A stretch of 64,000 nt of DNA, from NCBI GenBank assembly GCA_046297695.1, contig JBKBHF010000012.1:19784-83783 (forward strand), in the 5' to 3' direction. Position 1 is the first letter of the stretch, and every line of letters starts with the position of its first letter. This document shows, one piece after another, positions 51,549 through 59,999 of the stretch. This DNA is from Permianibacter sp046297695. Its GTDB lineage: Bacteria; Pseudomonadota; Gammaproteobacteria; Enterobacterales; Permianibacteraceae. A program made the translations under genes and the position numbers. The notes under the pieces are model-generated. The model saw only the letters and a list, made by a program, of their open reading frames with translations, was not told where the DNA came from and ran no database searches.

Positions 51549-52757
51549 ATGACCCTTGAGCGTCATCTGGGCGATCGCCTATCTGCATTTTCTGCCGCCG
51601 AATCCCGCATTCAAACCCCGTGTCTGGTCGTCGATCTGGCGGTTATCCGCCAGCGCTACGTCCAGCTCGACAAAGCCTTCCCGACCGCGGCCATCTACTA
51701 CGCCGTCAAAGCCAACCCGAGCCCGGAAGTGATTTCACTGGTGCGTGACCACGGCGGCTGCTTCGACATCGCCTCGCGCTACGAGCTCGACAAGGTGATG
51801 GGCCTCGGCGTCAGCCCGACCCGGGTCAGCTTCGGCAACACCATCAAGAAAGCCCGCGACATCGCCTATTTCTACGAAAAAGGCGTGCGCCTGTTCGCCA
51901 CCGACAGCGCCTCCGATCTGGCGCAGATCGCTGAACATGCACCGGGCGCACAGGTTTATGTGCGCGTGCTGACCGACGATCGCCCCGGCGCTGACTGGCC
52001 ACTGTCACGCAAGTTCGGCTGCGAACCGAAAATGGCGATTGACCTGATCAAACAGGCACGTGCGCTCGGTCTGTATCCGCGCGGCGTGTCGTTCCACGTC
52101 GGTTCCCAGCAGCGTGATCTCGAAGCTTGGGGCGCGGCGCTTGATCGCGTCAAACTGATTTTCGATGCCGCCTGGCAAGCCGGTATCGCGCTCGATCTCA
52201 TCAACCTCGGCGGAGGTTTGCCGGGCAACTACATCAACCCGACTCCGGAACTGCGCCGCTACGCCGACGTGATCGAAGCTGCGATCACCCAGCGCTTCCC
52301 GCACACCCCGGTGAAACTCATCATGGAGCCGGGCCGCTACCTCGTCGCCGATGCCGGCGTGCTGGTCACCGAAGTCGTGCTCGTTTCACGCAAAGACGAC
52401 AATGGCCCGCGCTGGGTCTATGTCGATGCCGGCAAATTCGGTGGCCTGATCGAAACGCTGGACGAGTCGATCAAGTACCCGATCTACACCAGCGCCGAGA
52501 ATCCAGCGGCCAGCGAACCCGTGATCCTCGCCGGCCCGACCTGCGACAGCGCCGACATTCTCTATGAAAAGCACCAGTACCCGATGCCGCTGTCGCTCAA
52601 ATCCGGCGATCGCGTCTACTTCTTCGGCACCGGCGCCTACACCTCCAGCTACAGCGCGGTGGAATTCAACGGTTTTCCGCCGCTGGCGTCGTTTTACTAT
52701 GACAGCCAGGCAGCGCTGGCCATTAGCGAAACGTCAGAGAAAAAGTGCGCGGCCTGA
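51549..52757 (+). CDS. speC: Ornithine/lysine decarboxylase, alanine-racemase-fold type
   Basis: 402 residues. PLP enzyme of group IV (eukaryote-like ODC fold) making putrescine from ornithine, possibly cadaverine from lysine. The PLP lysine is in AAIYYAVKANPSPEV near residue 51; FDIASRYELDKVM, GVSFHVGSQQRDLEAW near 178, LGGGLPGNY near 220 and EPGRYLVADAG near 260 bind cofactor and substrate. The catalytic cysteine is in GPTCDSADILYEK near 332. It resembles the Pseudomonas PA4519-type enzyme, not the large E. coli SpeC. A strong terminator follows. Confidence 0.92.
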   Translation: MTLERHLGDRLSAFSAAESRIQTPCLVVDLAVIRQRYVQLDKAFPTAAIYYAVKANPSPEVISLVRDHGGCFDIASRYELDKVMGLGVSPTRVSFGNTIKKARDIAYFYEKGVRLFATDSASDLAQIAEHAPGAQVYVRVLTDDRPGADWPLSRKFGCEPKMAIDLIKQARALGLYPRGVSFHVGSQQRDLEAWGAALDRVKLIFDAAWQAGIALDLINLGGGLPGNYINPTPELRRYADVIEAAITQRFPHTPVKLIMEPGRYLVADAGVLVTEVVLVSRKDDNGPRWVYVDAGKFGGLIETLDESIKYPIYTSAENPAASEPVILAGPTCDSADILYEKHQYPMPLSLKSGDRVYFFGTGAYTSSYSAVEFNGFPPLASFYYDSQAALAISETSEKKCAA

Positions 52758-52772
52758 CGCGTACTGAAATCA

Positions 52773-52806
52773 AAAGAAGAAGGGGCGCGTTGCGCCCCTT
52801 CTTCTT
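52773..52806. terminator. Bidirectional terminator between speC and lolD
   Basis: A run from AAAGAAGAAGGGGCGC pairs with GCGCCCCTTCTTCTTT over GTT, a 16-bp stem with A and T flanks. It serves both convergent genes. Confidence 0.9.
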
Positions 52807-52817
52807 TTCCCGCCGAA

Positions 52818-53525
52818 TCAGACCAGCCCGGTCAAACTGCCATCTTTCAACCGCAAAGTCCGATCCATTCTTGCCGCCAGCGCGGCATCGTGGGTGACCA
52901 CGACAAAGCTGGTGCCGTGCTTCTCGTTCAGCGCCAACATCAGATCGTAAACGGCATCGGCGGTCTTCGAATCCAGATTGCCGGTCGGTTCATCTGCCAG
53001 CACGCAGCGCGGCTCGGTCACCAGCGCGCGGGCCAGGGCGATACGCTGGCGCTCGCCGCCGGACAGTTCGCCCGGTTTGTGTTTTTCCCGTGCGGCAAGC
53101 CCGACATCGGCGATGGCCTGGGCAGCACGGGCGCGGGCATCACTGACCTTGTCGCCGCGGATCAGCAACGGCATCGCGACGTTTTCCAGCGCGGTGAATT
53201 CCGGCAGCAGGTGATGAAACTGGTAAACGAAACCGAGGTTACGGTTACGCCAGTCACCCTGCGCTTTCGGACTCAATTCATGGATGGCTTTGCCGCAGAC
53301 CTGCACGGTGCCGGTGCTCGGCGCATCAAGCGCGCCGAGCAAGTGCAGCAAGGTGCTTTTGCCGGAACCGGACGCGCCGACAATGGCCACGCGCTCGGCA
53401 CGGCCGATCTGCAGATCGATGCCTTTCAGCACATCCACCTTCAGCGCGCCTTCGGCAAAGGTTTTACCGAGGCCGCGCGCATCAATCACCCACTCGCTCA
53501 TCGAATTTGCCACTGCCTTATTCAT
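52818..53525 (-). CDS. lolD: LolD, lipoprotein-releasing ABC transporter ATPase
   Basis: 235 residues from the ATG at 53525, which overlaps the end of the permease gene (ATGAATAA); a later ATG at 53501 is possible. Walker A GASGSGKST near 50, LGFVYQFHHLLPEFTALENVAMPLLI near 96 (the Lol-specific region after the Q-loop), signature LSGGERQRIALARAL near 153 and Walker B CVLADEPTGNLDSKTA near 173. Powers release of outer-membrane lipoproteins from the inner membrane to LolA. Confidence 0.94.
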   Translation of the reverse strand: MNKAVANSMSEWVIDARGLGKTFAEGALKVDVLKGIDLQIGRAERVAIVGASGSGKSTLLHLLGALDAPSTGTVQVCGKAIHELSPKAQGDWRNRNLGFVYQFHHLLPEFTALENVAMPLLIRGDKVSDARARAAQAIADVGLAAREKHKPGELSGGERQRIALARALVTEPRCVLADEPTGNLDSKTADAVYDLMLALNEKHGTSFVVVTHDAALAARMDRTLRLKDGSLTGLV

Positions 53526-54765
53526 AACGCAACGCCTCGGCCGGCCGCACGCGCGAGGCACGCCAAGCGGGATAAAGCGTGGAAACCAGACACATCAGAA
53601 ACGCCGTCAAGCCGACGTTGACCACATCTGCCATGTCGAGCTGGCTTGGCAGGAAGCCGACGAAATAGACATCGCCCGGAACCAGCGCGACACCGAACTG
53701 GGTTTCGACCCAGGCGACGATATCCGGCAGGTTCAAACTCAGGCTGATACCACCGACCAAACCGAGCAAGGTGCCGAACAAACCATTGACCAGACCCTGC
53801 ACCATGAAGATGGCCATGATGTGGCCCGGACTGGCGCCTAGCGTGCGCAGAATGGCGATATCGCTCTGCTTGTCTGTCACCACCATGACCAGCGTAGAGA
53901 TGATGTTGAACGCGGCGACCGCGATGATGAAGGTCAGCAGCACGAACATCATGGTCTTTTCCATCTTGACCGCGCGGAACAGCGCTCCGTAACTACGCGT
54001 CCAGTCGGTGGTGTACTGCTCTATGGGCAGTTCCATACGCAGTTGGTCGGCCAGTACCGGTGCGCGCAGCACATCGGTCACTTTCAGGCGCAAACCATGC
54101 ACGCCGTCGCCAAGGCGCATCAAGGCCTGTGCATCGGCGATGTGGACATAGGCCATGCCGGCATCCATTTCGGCCCGCACTTCAAATGTGCCGACCACGG
54201 TGAACCGACGTTGCCGTGGTACCACGCCGGCCGCACCAATGGTGGTGGCCTCCGGGATGATGACACTCACTTTGTCACCCAAGCGCACCGCCAGATTATC
54301 GGCAAGCACTTGCCCCAGCACGATACCGAACTCGCCCGGCTTGAGCGCATCGAGTGAGCCGAACACCATGTGTTCGCCAACGATGGACACGGTTTGCTCG
54401 AGCGCCGGGTCGACGCCCTGGACGAGACCAAAACGGTTGTAACCGGCGTACCGGAACATCGACTGGGCGCTGACAAACGGCGCACTTGCCTCGACACCCG
54501 GATGGTTCTTGAATTTGGCCGCCATGGCCGGCCAATCCTGCAGCGCACCGCGACTGTCGGCGATGATGATGTGCGGTGCCATCCCGAGAATGCGTGTGCG
54601 CAGCTCGCGCTCGAAACCGTTCATGACCGACAGCACGGTAATCAACACGGTCACGCCCAAGGCGATACCGCCGATCGAGACCAGCGAAATGAAGGAGATG
54701 AAGTGATTACGGCGCTTAGCGCGGGTATAGCGCAGACCGACAAAAACGGAGAACGGTCGAAACAT
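53518..54765 (-). CDS. LolC/LolE-family lipoprotein-releasing permease
   Basis: 415 residues, four membrane helices with a large periplasmic domain between the first two. It starts MFRPFSVFVGLRYTRAKRRNHFISFISLVSIGGIALGVTVLITVLSVMNGFEREL, the family signature. FNIISTLVMVVTDKQSDIAILRTLGASPGHIM near 286 is the coupling helix region. Only one such permease is next to lolD; a second (LolC plus LolE) is not in the flanking sequence, so it may be the LolF homodimer type. The name LolC or LolE cannot be assigned from sequence alone. Confidence 0.9.
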   Translation of the reverse strand: MFRPFSVFVGLRYTRAKRRNHFISFISLVSIGGIALGVTVLITVLSVMNGFERELRTRILGMAPHIIIADSRGALQDWPAMAAKFKNHPGVEASAPFVSAQSMFRYAGYNRFGLVQGVDPALEQTVSIVGEHMVFGSLDALKPGEFGIVLGQVLADNLAVRLGDKVSVIIPEATTIGAAGVVPRQRRFTVVGTFEVRAEMDAGMAYVHIADAQALMRLGDGVHGLRLKVTDVLRAPVLADQLRMELPIEQYTTDWTRSYGALFRAVKMEKTMMFVLLTFIIAVAAFNIISTLVMVVTDKQSDIAILRTLGASPGHIMAIFMVQGLVNGLFGTLLGLVGGISLSLNLPDIVAWVETQFGVALVPGDVYFVGFLPSQLDMADVVNVGLTAFLMCLVSTLYPAWRASRVRPAEALRYE

Positions 54766-54893
54766 GGCAGGTCCAGCAAAAGGCGGCCAGATGGGCCGCC
54801 GGATCAGGCCGGCATCATCCCATTCGTGCTAGGCTAAGGCAAGAAAACCGGTTCGGGCGGCAGCTTCACTGCCCGCCGTCCAGGGAGTCCGCA

Positions 54894-55487
54894 ATGAGCG
54901 CATCCGACCCCACTGCCAGCAACCGTCAGCCGGCTGATCGCCGCGACTATTTTCGCATCGCCGATACCATCGCCCTGCGCGTCGATCCGGTCACGGCCCC
55001 CGCGCTGCCGGTCAGCCCGCCCATCGAACTTGCCGCCGGCCATCAGCTGCTGCGTGAACTGCAAGTCATCGACAGTGACTGCACCGGCTTGCTGCGCAAT
55101 ATCCAGGACAAGAGCCGCGACATCGGCCAGTATTTCAAACTGATCAACCGCAAGATTGAGCTGACGGCCCGTTTCTATGTGCTACAGCAGGCGGCCAGCC
55201 ATTACCAACGCCATGACGTGCTCCTCAGTGGCAGCGGCCTCGGCTTCCGGCATCCGACGGCCCTGGCTATCGACAGTCTGGTGGATCTGCATTTCATTCT
55301 GTTGCACACGGCGACTGCCGTCAGCTGCCGCGCCAAAGTGCTCCGCTGTGATGCCCATGACGGCCAGTTCCACATCGGCAGCGAGTTCACCGAGATCGCC
55401 GACAGCGACCGCGATGCGATTGTCCGCCATACCTTGCATCTCGATGCCGCACGCCGGCGCGAAGCAAAGGCAAATGAGGAACCTTGA
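54894..55487 (+). CDS. PilZ-domain-like protein next to lol genes
   Basis: 197 residues, no membrane helix. RRDYFRIADTIALRVDP at residue 16 is the PilZ RxxxR-like start. A helical middle (IQDKSRDIGQYFKLINRKIELTARF) follows, and a C-terminal beta segment (LSGSGLGFRHPTALAIDSLVDLHFIL ... IGSEFTEIADSDRDAIVRH) has the D/NxSxxG-like position as LSGSGLGF. It is the atypical PilZ family found beside lolCDE in pseudomonads; c-di-GMP binding is plausible but key residues are divergent. Confidence 0.75.
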   Translation: MSASDPTASNRQPADRRDYFRIADTIALRVDPVTAPALPVSPPIELAAGHQLLRELQVIDSDCTGLLRNIQDKSRDIGQYFKLINRKIELTARFYVLQQAASHYQRHDVLLSGSGLGFRHPTALAIDSLVDLHFILLHTATAVSCRAKVLRCDAHDGQFHIGSEFTEIADSDRDAIVRHTLHLDAARRREAKANEEP

Positions 55488-55598
55488 CCGACGGCGCAGC
55501 AGAAATGACCATCTCTGCGGTGCCGGTTCACAGAAATCATACCAAGGCTGTCGCTACACTCCCGACCCGACAACAGCCACATGACAGGACCCATCACC

Positions 55599-56024
55599 AT
55601 GCGACTCGCGTTCTTGTGCTTGGCCTTGAGCCTGCCGTTATCGGCACTTGCCGCCGGCGATGTGTTACAGATCCCGCTGAGCCAACAAGGTGACAGCACG
55701 CTGCCGCGACCTGGCAAAGGCATGAGCAAGGCCGAGGTCGAAAAGCTGTTCGGAACACCGGCGCAAGTTCAGGGTCCGGTCGGCCAGCCACCGATCACTC
55801 GTTGGCACTATCCGGATTATGTCGTCACCTTCGAGTACGACCACGTCGTGCACACCGTGCTGAAACACAAACCCAAGGTTCCGATCAACGCAGTGGAGCC
55901 GACAACAGAACCCGCTAGCGAATCGGCCAAAGAATCCACTGCAGAACCGGCAACGGACACCACTCCGGTGCCGGCTGATTCCGCCGCCGCGCAATCGGAA
56001 TCCGTGCAGACGCTGGCATCGTGA
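55599..56024 (+). CDS. Small exported protein with SmpA/OmlA-like motif
   Basis: 141 residues. ATG at 55599 with AGGAC upstream gives a clean signal peptide (MRLAFLCLALSLPLSALAAG). The mature part contains GKGMSKAEVEKLFGTPAQVQGPVGQPPITRWHYPDYVVTFEYDHVVHTVLKH, similar in pattern to the MSKxEVxxLFGxP fold of BamE-like small proteins. The C-terminal 45 residues are low-complexity Glu/Ser/Thr/Ala/Pro. It is probably periplasmic; function unknown. Confidence 0.75.
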   Translation: MRLAFLCLALSLPLSALAAGDVLQIPLSQQGDSTLPRPGKGMSKAEVEKLFGTPAQVQGPVGQPPITRWHYPDYVVTFEYDHVVHTVLKHKPKVPINAVEPTTEPASESAKESTAEPATDTTPVPADSAAAQSESVQTLAS

Positions 56025-56039
56025 CCGATGCCGGGCAAT

Positions 56040-56070
56040 AAAAAAAGCGGCCCGCATGGCCGCTTTTTTT
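56040..56070. terminator. Bidirectional terminator before hss
   Basis: AAAAAAAGCGGCC pairs with GGCCGCTTTTTTT over CGCAT. It serves the small exported protein gene (+) and homospermidine synthase (-). Confidence 0.9.
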
Positions 56071-56098
56071 GCGATCGCGAACGCCGCGTTTGCCCGGC

Positions 56099-57517
56099 TC
56101 AGTTCACCAGCACATTGCTGAACTGCCAAGGGTCATTACTGTCAAGCGACTCGGCAAACAGCGTGTTGCGATTTTGCAGCGGCGTCCAGTCCGTGTACGC
56201 GCCGACCAGTTTGCCAAGGTAGGGCTTCTGCACCTCCAGGTTGCGGGCGAAATCCATGTCTTCCGCCTCGACAATGCCAGCGCGCGGATTCTCAATGGCC
56301 CAGACCATACCGGCCAACACCGCGCTGGTCACCTGCAGGCTGGTTGCGCTGTTGTACGGCGCCAATGCTTTCGCCTCTTTCGCGGTCAACTGCGAGCCAT
56401 ACCAGTAGGCACCCTTGGCGTGACCGGCGAGCAATACGCCCAGCTCGTCCATGCCGTCGATGATCTCGTCACGCAGCACCCGCTGTTTCGGTTGCAGGGA
56501 GAAATTGCGACCATTGAACTCATGCAAGGACACCACGGCACTGTCGCAGGGGTGATAGGCATAGTGACAGGTTGGTCGATACACGACCTTGTCACCATCG
56601 CGCACGGTCAGGTAGTCCGCAATGGAAATCGCCTCGTTGTGCGTGATCAGGAAGCCATGGAACGGACCATAATCCGGCGTCCAGGTACGCACCCGCACCG
56701 TGGCACCCGGCCGTTTCAGGTAAATGGCGGCGCCACAACCAAACCCATGGGTCGCGCCATCGGCTGGCAACTGCCTTTCATGAGTACCCCAGCCCAGTTC
56801 CGCCGGCTGACAGCCTTCGCCGACGAAGCCGTCCACCGACCAGGTGTTGACGAACTCATTCATCTGTTTCGGCTTGTCGGTGATCTGGGTATCACGCTCG
56901 GCGATGTGAATCATCTTGATGCCGAGCTTGTGGGCGAGCGCAGCCCACTCTGCCCGACTGGAGGGTGTTGTCAGCTCGCCGTGAATATCGCGGTGCAGAT
57001 TCAGCAACGCCTGTTTGAGCAAATGCGACACCATGCCCGGGTTAGCTCCATTGGCGAGAATCGCCGTGCTGCCTTGCGGGTATTTCTTGCGCAGCGCCAG
57101 CGCCTGCTCGCGAATCGCGTAATTGGAACGTTCCGAAAAACTCAAAGACGGATCGGTATAGCCACCTGCCCACGGTTCGATACAGGTATCAATGTAGAGC
57201 GTTTGAAACTCCTGGCACAATTCAACCAGGGCAATCGATGACACGTCGACCGACAGATTGACCATGAACGTTCCGGGCGACAGCAACGGCGTCAGGATCT
57301 CGCGGTAATTGCTCCGGGTCAGGGCTTGGCGGACAAAACGAATACCGTACTCCCGCGCTTCATCAACACCGCGATCATCCGCGGTGACAATGGTGATGTC
57401 ACTGGCCTTGATGTCCAGATGACGCAAGATCAATGGCAAAACTCCTTGGCCGATGGCCCCAAAGCCCACCATCACAATCTTGCCCGGCGCACGGGCGTGG
57501 ATCATGTATTCGTTCAT
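56099..57517 (-). CDS. hss: Homospermidine synthase
   Basis: 472 residues. NAD-dependent enzyme that couples two putrescines (or spermidine plus putrescine) to homospermidine. The NAD fold starts at KIVMVGFGAIGQGVLPLILRH near 13. IDTCIEPWAGGYTDPSLSFSERSNYAIRE near 109 and TAILANGANPGMVSHLLKQAL near 150 are family core, as are GWGTHERQLPADG near 240 and SATSLQVTSAVLAGMVWAIENPRAGIVEAED near 390. A perfect AGGAGG lies about 9 nt before the ATG. With the ornithine decarboxylase 3.3 kb away it gives a short route from ornithine to homospermidine. Confidence 0.95.
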   Translation of the reverse strand: MNEYMIHARAPGKIVMVGFGAIGQGVLPLILRHLDIKASDITIVTADDRGVDEAREYGIRFVRQALTRSNYREILTPLLSPGTFMVNLSVDVSSIALVELCQEFQTLYIDTCIEPWAGGYTDPSLSFSERSNYAIREQALALRKKYPQGSTAILANGANPGMVSHLLKQALLNLHRDIHGELTTPSSRAEWAALAHKLGIKMIHIAERDTQITDKPKQMNEFVNTWSVDGFVGEGCQPAELGWGTHERQLPADGATHGFGCGAAIYLKRPGATVRVRTWTPDYGPFHGFLITHNEAISIADYLTVRDGDKVVYRPTCHYAYHPCDSAVVSLHEFNGRNFSLQPKQRVLRDEIIDGMDELGVLLAGHAKGAYWYGSQLTAKEAKALAPYNSATSLQVTSAVLAGMVWAIENPRAGIVEAEDMDFARNLEVQKPYLGKLVGAYTDWTPLQNRNTLFAESLDSNDPWQFSNVLVN

Positions 57518-57652
57518 CTCGATAAAACCTCCTGCGGGGCACTACCCCATACCTGCCGCGACTCACCATGAGCTGCGGCCTTGTGCTTGTGGCTACCTCC
57601 CTGCAACCGAAACCGATCCAGACTCCTGATCGGAAACCTGTAAGCCCGGCGC

Positions 57653-58774
57653 TCAGCCTTTCGAGCCGGTTGGCATCGATACCACAGGTATCGACTCAAC
57701 ATAGACGCTGCGGGTGGGAAAAGCGAAATCGGCACCGTGGCGCATGACTATGCGGTGCACTGCAAACAGCACATCTTCCTTGATGCGATTGAAATTGGCG
57801 TAATCCGTGGACTCGGTGTGCGCGTCGATCAAGATATTCAAACTGGAATCGCCGTACTGATTGAACCAAACACCGAAGCCGACATCGTCGCGAATCTCCG
57901 GGTGCTCCAGCAGCATGGTGCGGATATCGGCGATCACGGGCGGTAGCTTGTCTGCATCCTGATAACGTAAACCTATCGTTTCCTGAATCCGGCGATTCGC
58001 CATTCGGGTGACGTTCTCCACCGCAATGGTGGTAAAAATTGCGTTGGGAATGTAGAGCGGACGCTTTTGCATGGTAAGCACCCGCGTTTGTCGCCAGCCA
58101 ATGCTCTCCACCGTACCCTCCACTTCACGGTCCGGTGAACGGATGTAATCACCCACCGCAAAGGGCCTATCCAAATACAGCATCAGGCCACCAAAGAAGT
58201 TGGCCAGCATGTCTTTGGCAGCAAACGAAACCGCCAACCCACCAATACCACCAAAAGCCAGCACGCCGGCAATGGAAAAACCCAGCGTCTGCAGACCAAT
58301 CAGCGCCATGACAATGAAAATACAAATGCGCATCAACTTGCCAATCGCCTCGATCGTTGACGCGTCTGGCTTACGTTCCTCGACATTGGCTCGCGCCTGT
58401 AGCAGCAGGGCACGCTCGACGCTGCCAACCAGGCGCAACAAAAACCAGCTGATCAGCACAATGATGCCGAGAATGCGAGCCGTCGCCACTGCTTTCAGCA
58501 TGACGGTCGAACGCTCACTGAAAATGTATTCGAAGGCAAACATGACAGCGACCAACCATATCGCAACCGCCGTTGGTCGCGACAAAGACTCCCACAGTGC
58601 GTCGTCCCAGATGTTGCTGGTTTTCTGTAACCGCAACCAGATGCGCCGATGTACGCGCCGCCATGCCCAATGCACTATCGCAGCCAAGCAGAGAATCACC
58701 GCAACACCGGTGATCCATGCTGCGACATCAGTCAGTTCCAGCAACCAACTCCAGATTTTGGCGAACGAAGGCAT
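57653..58774 (-). CDS. MscS-family mechanosensitive ion channel
   Basis: 373 residues. Four or five membrane helices in the first 200 residues; the pore helix is GIGGLAVSFAAKDMLANFFGGLMLYLDRPFAVGDYI near 174. The beta domain follows (VEGTVESIGWRQTRVLTMQKRPLYIPNAIF), then the C-terminal vestibule. Size and N-terminus fit small YnaI/MscM-like channels. It opens under membrane tension to relieve osmotic downshock. Confidence 0.92.
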   Translation of the reverse strand: MPSFAKIWSWLLELTDVAAWITGVAVILCLAAIVHWAWRRVHRRIWLRLQKTSNIWDDALWESLSRPTAVAIWLVAVMFAFEYIFSERSTVMLKAVATARILGIIVLISWFLLRLVGSVERALLLQARANVEERKPDASTIEAIGKLMRICIFIVMALIGLQTLGFSIAGVLAFGGIGGLAVSFAAKDMLANFFGGLMLYLDRPFAVGDYIRSPDREVEGTVESIGWRQTRVLTMQKRPLYIPNAIFTTIAVENVTRMANRRIQETIGLRYQDADKLPPVIADIRTMLLEHPEIRDDVGFGVWFNQYGDSSLNILIDAHTESTDYANFNRIKEDVLFAVHRIVMRHGADFAFPTRSVYVESIPVVSMPTGSKG

Positions 58775-58835
58775 AGCGCGTGAGGTCTCCTCTTTTCGCT
58801 AGTATTTGACAGTGGCCCGGGTCGCAAACAGCGAC

Positions 58836-59840
58836 TCAGGCCAACAACGGTTGCGCCTGTTGCCAGCGCGTTTGCCGCTGCAATGCGGCCAGCTCACTCG
58901 ACGGCTGACGCTGGCAGAGCGCGGCAATGCGCTCGCTCTGTTCGCGGGCGATTTTTTGCGGCAGCGCTTCCAGCGTTTCAATGGCGCCTTTGCGATCGTT
59001 GCAGACCAGCACCATGTCACAACCGGCATCGAGCGCCGCGTGCGCGCGCGCGTGATAATCCCCGACCACACGCGCACCAGCCATGGCGAGATCATCACTG
59101 AAAATACAGCCCTTGAATTGCAACTGGCCACGCAGCACTGTCTGCAGCCAATAGCGGGAAAAACCGGCCGGCAGCGGATCGAGCGCCGGGTAAATCACAT
59201 GCGCAGGCATGATGCCGCCGAGCTCACCGGCAAGGCCGCGAAACACCGACAGGCAACGCGCAATCTGTTCCGGCGAGCGTTCGTCGACCGGCACATGAGT
59301 ATGCGAATCAGCAGCGACAAAGCCGTGACCGGGGAAATGTTTGCCGGTGCCGAGCATGCCGGCCTCGCGCATGCCATTGAGGTAGGCCCGGGCGAGCGGA
59401 ATGACCTGCTCCGGATCCGGGCCAAAACTGCGATCGCCAATCACTTCGCTGGTGCCGTAATCGAGATCCAGCACCGGCGCGAAACTGATGTCGCAGCCCA
59501 CGGCCCGCACTTCACTCGCCATCAGCCAGCCGAGCTCGTGTGCCCGGCGCAAAGCCTCGGCATTGGCCTCCGGCCCGAGGGTGCGCAGTGCTGGCAGCTG
59601 GCTGAAGCCTTCGCGCAGCCGACGTACCCGGCCGCCTTCCTGATCGACCGCGATCAGCAGATTGCGGCCCGACTCGCACCGGATGGCGTCGGTCAGCGCC
59701 CGGACCTGGTCCGCGCTCTCGACGTTGCGGGCGAACAGAATGACCCCGCCCACCGCCGGGTGCCGGATCAGCTCGCGCTCTTCGGCATCCAGGGAAAGGC
59801 CTTGCAAATCAAGCATTAAGGGGCCAAGCATCATGTTCAT
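58836..59840 (-). CDS. nagZ: NagZ, beta-N-acetylglucosaminidase (glycoside hydrolase 3)
   Basis: 334 residues from the ATG at 59840 (MNMMLGPLMLDLQG; neighbouring ATGs at 59834 and 59831 are possible). Removes GlcNAc from anhydromuropeptides during peptidoglycan recycling in the cytoplasm. GGVILFARNVES, LIAVDQEGGRVRRLREGF near 63, GTGKHFPGHGFVAADSHTHVP near 165 with the mobile His-Asp loop, and FSDDLAMAGARVVGDY near 240 with the nucleophile aspartate. Divergent from the M2 peptidase gene. Confidence 0.95.
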   Translation of the reverse strand: MNMMLGPLMLDLQGLSLDAEERELIRHPAVGGVILFARNVESADQVRALTDAIRCESGRNLLIAVDQEGGRVRRLREGFSQLPALRTLGPEANAEALRRAHELGWLMASEVRAVGCDISFAPVLDLDYGTSEVIGDRSFGPDPEQVIPLARAYLNGMREAGMLGTGKHFPGHGFVAADSHTHVPVDERSPEQIARCLSVFRGLAGELGGIMPAHVIYPALDPLPAGFSRYWLQTVLRGQLQFKGCIFSDDLAMAGARVVGDYHARAHAALDAGCDMVLVCNDRKGAIETLEALPQKIAREQSERIAALCQRQPSSELAALQRQTRWQQAQPLLA

Positions 59841-59920
59841 TCTCAGTCCGGTCGACGGCAAAAAAGCCGGCGCGCATTCTACTGGAATATGCCTTTGGCC
59901 ACAGTATTTTTGCCGTCCGG

Positions 59921-59955
59921 AAGCGGCTGGTGCCAGCCGCTTCGGTCGCTATAAT
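59921..59955 (+). promoter_or_regulatory. Palindrome and -10 box upstream of the M2 peptidase gene
   Basis: AAGCGGCTGG and CCAGCCGCTT (59921-59942) form a perfect 10-bp inverted repeat with a 2-nt centre. It ends 8 bp before TATAAT (59950-59955) and so covers the place where -35 contacts occur. No convincing -35 hexamer is present. Confidence 0.6.
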
Positions 59956-59999
59956 CCGCCGTCGCCCGCGTCGGCGGGACCGCTTTGGAGAAGGAACGC

